Shown one piece after another: positions 57,564 through 64,000 of a stretch of DNA of 64,000 nt. The position numbers and the translations under genes were made by a program. Source of the stretch: Leptodontidium sp. MPI-SDFR-AT-0119 (taxonomy: Eukaryota; Ascomycota; Leotiomycetes; Helotiales; Leptodontidiaceae); the NCBI GenBank assembly GCA_020726505.1, contig JAHLEZ010000002.1, forward strand, positions 1,116,001-1,180,000. Direction: 5' to 3'. Each line of letters begins with the position of its first letter. Position 1 is the stretch's first letter. Under the pieces are notes generated by a model. That model was given only the letters and a program-made list of their open reading frames with translations. It did not search any database and had not been told where the DNA came from.

Positions 57564-59320
57564 AGTTTAATAGTTAATTAGAGTTAACTTAAATTAGTAA
57601 TAGATAAGTTTCTTATACTTATTGATTTTTTTGGTATTTCCTTATAACTCTTATTTATTAATTTATTACTTGCGATTATTTTTATATTTAATTAATTTGC
57701 GAAGTTAAAAATATACTCGATTTGGCTTTAAATACCTTTTAATTTAAAGTATTAATAGGCGGCCTTGTGACGACACTTTAATAAAGACAAACTACTAGTT
57801 TTACTATAGGAGGCTACTTTTATATAATAATATAAAGAAAGTGCCGCTATAAAGGACTTACTATAAAGTTAATTTAAAATAAGGCTGAATCCCTTATATA
57901 TATATATTTAGGAGAGGTTCTTCCTCTTCCCCCATTTCCTCCCCTATATTATAACGGCGACTTCGGCGAAGACGCTTAGTAAGAGTATTGTCCTTACCGC
58001 CGTCCTCCTTATTACGCTTAATAGTAGTAAAGGAAGTAATAGTGAAAAGCTAGTTTAAGACTAATACTATCTCTTATAATATAAAATATTAATACTTAAG
58101 AGCCTTAATATTAAAAAGGAATAAGGGGGTTAACTTACTACTTACAAGCTAGCTAAACTAATGATTTCTTAGTATATAACGCGAGTTTCCTTTAATAACG
58201 TTAATAATAACTCCCTGGTAGTCTTTATCGCGCTAATAGCGACGATTAATAATACTAAATTGATTAATTTAATAGTAATAATAATAACTTCTTTATTTTT
58301 GGCCTCGAAGGCAGTAATTAAACAAAGGTACTCTTCGGTTATAAACTAAGAGATTTATTATATATTAGTAATTATATATTTAAAGCACTTTCAGCGGTGA
58401 TTCGAATATAATTTAGAATAAGAAAAGAAAAGAAGAGTACTTATTAAGTTATACTAAGACTTCTTCTTTATATAGTACGCGTATTTCTTACTCTTAAAGT
58501 TATTAAAAGTATATTTATAAGATAAATTCTTTATAAGGAGGCAGGCGTATTAAATATACTATTTATAATAAGCGAGGTCGAGCGCTCTTATAAGTATTAG
58601 TGTAAGTACTATTTCAGTTAATATATTATTTCTTTACTAAATTATTTCTAAAGAGTATATTTACTTTTAAGTTATTTATTTAATTTAATATAGTCTTTTT
58701 AGAAATATTAGTTTTTAAGTTATATTAAACGAATTTAAGAGATTAGAAAAGTAGTATACGTATAATAATTATATATATATTAGCTAAAGAAGACTCTAAA
58801 CTTTTAAGGGAAGTAATATATATATATATTTATTATATTATATAATACTAAAGGTTCTTATTATTATTAATTCTCGCTTAGCCTCGCTACTACGCCTTAT
58901 TATATTTAGACCCCTTTCGGGGCACTTTCGAGACACTATCGGGTCGGGATTAAACGATATTAAATACTTTATTATTTTATTTATTATTTCTTATATATTA
59001 TTAGTTATTTACTTCTATATATATTAAAAATAGTTTTTTTAAGAGAAGTTTTACTTATATTAGTTTATAAGTCCTTATATAAGTATACTTCGATCTAAAA
59101 AAGGGGGTACGAGTTAAAGTCAGGGGTTAGAGCTTAGCTAGACTAGTTTTAATAAAGATTTAGTAAGGTTTCGTAATATATAGTCTAACTCTCTTCGTAC
59201 TCTCTTAAAATATATACAAATTTTAAACTATATATTTATTACTTTGTCGCTATACTCGCATTAAAATATATTCACACATGCGGCGTAGTACATGAACCGG
59301 TACTGCACCGACATATAATA
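57564..59320. other. AT-rich stretch without recognisable content
   Basis: 1.75 kb of stop-dense sequence, probably decayed repeats; slightly GC-richer patches at about 57950-58010 and 58900-58950. Confidence 0.45.
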
Positions 59321-59547
59321 CTCGAAGTATAAGAAGGCTGAACTCCTTTGGATTACTTCGAGATATTCGCTCGTGTGATGGACATAGTAATTCGACTTTG
59401 TAGGGTAGTACACAGCGAATAAGAGGTCGAAAAGCTTTTAAAGATTCGTCGGAATATGAGAAGGCGAGCCTTTGGAGTATTCCGAGTATATCTCCCTTAG
59501 TATATCTTGTCGAAGTATAGGAAGGCGAGCCTTTGGAGTACTTCGAG
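59321..59547 (+). repeat. Three hairpin-forming repeats
   Basis: Imperfect palindromic units of about 38-42 bp at 59321-59362, 59449-59486 and 59510-59547. They share TCGAAGTAT-type and GTACTTCGA-type arms around AAGGCGAGCCTTTGGAG. They lie in a patch that is clearly less AT-rich than the flanks. Confidence 0.75.
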
Positions 59548-59605
59548 GATATTTCTTTAAGTAGCCTTGTTAATCTATAGTCTTATTTAATTAACTATTA
59601 ATTAA

Positions 59606-60021
59606 TGTCAGTCGAACTCGGGTGGTACCACGTATTCTAGTAAAGAATCGACACATTTAAGGGGTAAAATCCTATGTGGCAAAATGTGTATTCAAGGAAA
59701 GGAGAGCTCTCGTATAGAGCTCTCCTTAAATGCTCGATAAGCGAGCATGTGAGTAGAACGTGACGATTATTAAACGATTATTAAACTAACATATACTGCC
59801 TAGAACTACTAGCGAGTATAAAGGTCTTGTCGTGCAGAAGAAGAGCATTAGCTCAGGGGTTTGAAAGATTCTACGATTAGATGAGGTTCTAGAAAGTATG
59901 TTCAAAGATTAATTAAATTAAGCGTTGTCCTCTTAAAGAGGGGAACTAGAAACTAAGTTTATATACTTAAAGTACTTACGCAAGTATATACTAGACTAAA
60001 GAACTACGCTAGTACGCGACA
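59606..60021 (+). repeat. Candidate LTR with internal hairpins
   Basis: About 416 bp starting TGTCAG and ending GCGACA, with low RIP damage. Contains the 12-bp hairpin at 59699-59727 and a second at 59730-59748. No second copy or target duplication was found in the window, so the limits are tentative. Confidence 0.35.
59699..59727 (+). repeat. Perfect 12-bp-stem hairpin
   Basis: Arms AAGGAGAGCTCT and AGAGCTCTCCTT with loop CGTAT. Confidence 0.9.
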
Positions 60022-62260
60022 CACCCCTATAACAAGCTATAGTTATAAGGACGTTAAACTTAGTATTAAAGAGGCGTACTAAGGAGATTAGGAGATGCCT
60101 TATACGTACTTTAGGCAAATAAACAAGGCTTTAGAAAAGACTAACTAAGACTATTATATAGTCGTTAAGTGAGTTATAATAAAAGAAAGTATAATGTGTA
60201 GCTAAGCGCGTAATCAGAAGCTTATTTGCTAATGAACGCGCACCCCTTAAAAAGTAAATAATAACATAAGTCGCCGTGTTAAGATCTTAAACATTAAATA
60301 AGAGTATATAAATAAGGCGTACTATAAATATAAGAGTATTTATATGTTTATCTTAAATTACAAATATAAAAATATAAAATAAAGTTTTTAGAAAGAGAGT
60401 ATAATCTATAAATTATAAGGCTAAAATCTTACTATAAGATAAATAGCCTAGTCTAAAGTAAGACAAGTGCGATTAAGGTATTAATTAATTAATTAAACGT
60501 CGCTAGTAATTGCGTTAGGTTAAGAAGTGGCGCTTAATACTCTAATTAGCTAAGCCACGTTAGGTTAGTGTAGAGGTTTCTACTTACCTAGTAAGTAATA
60601 TTAATTAATAGACTATACGCGCGATTAGTAATCGCGAGCCTTCTGCCTACTATTATAAATACTGCCCTTCTTTCTTACTAATAACAACCCTTTTCTAGTA
60701 TTATTAACGCTAATATATACCTTTATATTTCCCCCTCTATTCCTTTTCTCTTTTTTTATATTATTAAATTTATTATCAAGCATTTTAAAATACCTAATAA
60801 ATCCACTCTTTTTAAGACTACTAAGAGTTTATAAGAATATTCTAAGGCTCTTACTAATTAAATAAATCGCTAGATTGCCCGCGAGGAAAGTAGCTTTAAT
60901 ATAAAGCGCGAAATTATATAAGAATAACGTTATTAAAGATTCTAAGTTATAAGTATTTATTTCTTTGTCTTCGATTATTTATTTCTATACTCTTATCTCT
61001 TACCCCCTTACTTTCGAGTATTAAATTAACTCTTTAAGTAATAAATAATTATTATAAAAGCATCCGCCTTACTATCTCTTATTTAAGAAAACAATAATAA
61101 TAAGCTTAAAGATGTCTTTAGTGAGATTAATAATAATAAGGATAAGCTTACTAGCGGTGCATCCTTTACTCCTTTTACACCCTCTTATTTTATTGTCTCT
61201 TTAGGCGATTCCCTTTATTTTATAAACGTATTCGACTTTAATAATAATATCTTACTTGTCCTTCGCCGCTTTTGTCGTGCTTTTATTCGCCTCTCCTTAC
61301 TAAAGTCTTTACTTCTTATTCGCGTTACTTATACGCTATTTAAGATAATTATTTAAGTTTTTACTAGTACTTTAAAAACTCTTAAAAAAGTATTAAATAA
61401 AGTTCTTAATCTCTAACCTCACAAACGCGCTAGTATTTTTATTTCTCCTCGTTAGTCTTGTAAGAGTTCTAAGGGATCTTTATTAATAAAAAAAACTCGT
61501 AATATATATTTCTTTTTATTTATTTAAATCTTACTTTTATTAATTAAGTATTAAAGTATATACTAATAATATTATAGGCCGCGAATTTACTAATTCTTAT
61601 TTATTATATATCTAAGCTACCGCTTATAATAAAGGAGATCAAGGCCACTATTATATAAACAATACTTTAACTAATAGTCGCTACTTTAATTACACTAGTA
61701 GCCACTTATACTCTTCCGTTATTAACGATCTTTTAAAATATAATAAAAAATAAGTCCGCGCTATTAATATTAATAATTAAAAAGTATATGAATTCTTTTC
61801 TAATACCTCATTAGCTATTATTAAGTTAATTATTCTAAGTCTATTAAAAAGTATCGCGTCACTATTAAGACCCTCCTCGACTATTTAAATAAGTCTTCGA
61901 GCTCTAAAGAGGAGATTAATAAGATCGTTCCCTCTTCTTCGCGCCGTCCTCCTCTTAAGTATAATAAGAAGGATAACTCAAATAATAAGGCTAAAACTAA
62001 AGCTAGTAGAGTTATAAGAAAGCGTAGAAAGTTTATAAGTATAGTAAATATATTTAAAAATATAACTAATATACTTTAGTCTAAAGAGCTTTAAGTTTAA
62101 GTAAGATTTAGCTAGGTTTACGGGGATCTTTTTGTTTTTATTATAGAGTTTTAGTTAAGGGGGTCTTTTTATAGATTTATAAGATCTTTAGCTAAGTCTA
62201 GCCGGATTTACTATAAGATTTAAGTAGAATTAAGTGGATTTCTAGTGTTTTAGCTATAAA
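60022..62260. other. AT-rich relic, possible retroelement interior, unassigned
   Basis: Stop-dense. Short open pieces exist (for example 61865-62035, basic and Ser/Lys-rich, SSSSKEEINKIVPSSSRRPP) but none matches a family I know. Confidence 0.4.
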
Positions 62261-64000
62261 GATACTTAATTTATTAAGTAAAAAAGTTTTTATAAATAAA
62301 AATAATATAAGATTCCTTAATATACTTTTAATAAATATATTTAAAGCTTCTTAACTTGAGATTTATAATTATTAAAGTTTAAGAGAGCTTTAAAAAGCTC
62401 GAATTTTTAACGAGACAAATTCTTCGTGAGATTATTAGTAAGTATATTAATAGTTAAAAAAATATATTACTTTAAAAGATCCGCGAGTATACTTTTACTT
62501 TAACTATATATTATAAATATTAATATAGCGTAGCTTTATTACGATCCTTTTAGTATTATTTATAACGAGCTTAATAATTTATTAATTATTATATAAAATT
62601 TCCCACGTCTTACTTAGATTAAGAGTTAAATTTTTAAAGAAGTATTAAAGAGTTATAATTTCTTTACTTATATACTTTAGTATAAGTAATTCTACTTTAA
62701 TTATTAAAGTAGTAATTATTACTTGTCTTAATACTTTCTAGATTACTAGCCTATTAAATAAAAAGATTACGTAACCTTAAGATAATCGTCGTGTCTTTAT
62801 ATTATTAATAAAAAAGGCGTCGGAAGTAATAATAATTACTCTATTATAATACTTACTATAAATAATACCTAAGAAGCGCGTACTAAACAAGTAATAAATA
62901 AGCCAATATATTGCGGTAAAGTATTTAGGCCTAAGGTTTATTACGAATTATAAGAGTAAGGCAATTACATATATAATATCCGGTTTTATAATAATTACTA
63001 TATACAAAACAGAACTTACTCTCTCTTAATATACTTTAATGTATTTCTTAAAAGCTTATCTTATATACTTAATAAGATCGATTTACAGCAGCGGTGTCGT
63101 TAAACAATTATTATTTACTTACTTAAATTTGCGAGTAATCTTCTTAAAGTATTAGTTATAAACTAAGGAGATTGTTTTGCGCTTTCGATTACATAATACT
63201 TTGATTCCCAGGAATTATTTAATATTTCTAAGATTATATATATTATATGCCTAGTTTAGACACTTAATAAGATCCTATTCGAGCTTTTGATTATCTTAGT
63301 AATAAAGTACCTAAATGTCGTCTACGTAAAAGAGGACTAAAATTTTATGTTTAAGATTTATAAATATATAAGGCTCCTTTAAGTAAAGAGAGAGCCCCAA
63401 ATTAGTCAAAGTCTTATTTATATACTTATATTAAAAGTAAAAAGAATCACGCATTCTGTAAAGTACGCGATTAACTCTTAATACTTAGCTAAGCTATTAA
63501 AAACTAAGTAGAAATTAATAGTATATTATTTCGCCGTTTATATCTCTTAAGACATTAATAAAGGCATTAATCACGTCGAAACACTTAACTTTTAAATTAA
63601 AATAAGCTACGAGCGCTATAGCGATTCTAAAAGACTTTATAAAGAGTATATTAATATATATTAATATAATCGTTACTTTACTTTAAAGATTACCCCGAAC
63701 TATTATTTGAGAGTAATATCTTAAGATATATCCGTTTTTATTTAGCTTATACTTAAAGACTTTACATAAGCGAGATAAGTGTGTCTATAATACTCGAATC
63801 GTACTTTTATAAGTACTAGTATTTATATTTATTTATATTCTTTATTTTTAACTTATAGTCTTTTAAAAACTACCTTCTTATTAAGTAGTTCTTAAGATCA
63901 CTCCACCTCTTTAACTTTAATAAAAGATCTTAGACCTTAATTTTAGGAAGTAAAAGCTTCCCTTTTAATAATAAGCGATTTACTTATATCGCTACTATAA
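62261..64000 (-). pseudogene. Copia-like relic, RT and downstream, runs off right edge
   Basis: Minus frame around 63345-63290 reads ILVLFYVDDI*VLYY*DNQK, the Y-V-D-D-I box of Copia RT. Upstream RT sequence continues to the right edge. Downstream sequence (62270-63000) is similar to 38400-39330. Gln-to-stop changes are frequent. No termini are visible. Confidence 0.65.

Overview
The window comes from a filamentous ascomycete (Pezizomycotina; Leotiomycetes is my guess from protein similarity, not demonstrated). The genes are short, tightly packed and interrupted by introns of about 45-80 nt with GTRNGT...YAG ends. The fungal H2A ends in SQEL, and the right half shows C-to-T / G-to-A decay of repeats typical of repeat-induced point mutation (RIP).

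Positions 1-27,250 are a normal, gene-dense, GC-balanced compartment. In order: 5' end of nucleoporin POM152 (-), a UCH-family deubiquitinase (+), an FBXO21-like F-box/SirB1/YccV protein (-), an SPX-RING ubiquitin ligase (+), autophagy protease ATG4 (-), G-patch/R3H protein SQS1 (+), histones H2B (-) and H2A (+), complex I LYR subunit NDUFB9 (-), 2-oxoglutarate dehydrogenase E2 KGD2 (+), a decayed membrane-protein gene (-), a small TIR element with a 9-bp target duplication, and a nine-exon secreted-protein gene (+). Many neighbours are divergent pairs sharing a promoter (POM152/UCH, F-box/SPX-RING, ATG4/SQS1, H2B/H2A, NDUFB9/KGD2). The genes are housekeeping and do not form one pathway, although three concern ubiquitin and two mitochondrial energy metabolism. 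I rebuilt the exon structures by hand from splice sites and reading frame; all full-length models close in frame.

From about 27,250 to the end the sequence is a very AT-rich, gene-free graveyard of LTR retrotransposons, introduced by a ~220-bp (AAT)n tract. I could delimit: a 1.5-kb gag-only LTR element (28,238-29,765, TSD TCTCC); a 7.4-kb chromodomain Ty3/gypsy element A (30,276-37,724, TSD GTTAT); a 5.3-kb Copia element (39,384-44,641, TSD AATAA); a second, more decayed copy B of the chromodomain element (45,661-53,126, no matching TSD); the 3' end of another chromodomain element on the + strand with its LTR (53,127-54,301); a + strand Copia-like gag-RT-RNaseH relic (54,302-57,563) interrupted by a solo LTR of the first Copia family (56,113-56,339, TSD GCTAT); a low-RIP hairpin-rich patch (59,280-60,020); and a minus-strand Copia relic running off the right edge. 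Stops in these frames lie mostly where Gln or Trp codons are expected, so none should be functional.

No defence system, CRISPR array, rRNA or convincing tRNA was seen. The most useful observations are GC-AG introns in H2B and NDUFB9 (with a third candidate in ATG4), Copia LTR lengths that differ by exact multiples of a 19-bp unit, a Copia primer site matching the initiator tRNA anticodon arm, and a gag-only element that shares its LTR termini and polypurine region with the chromodomain family.
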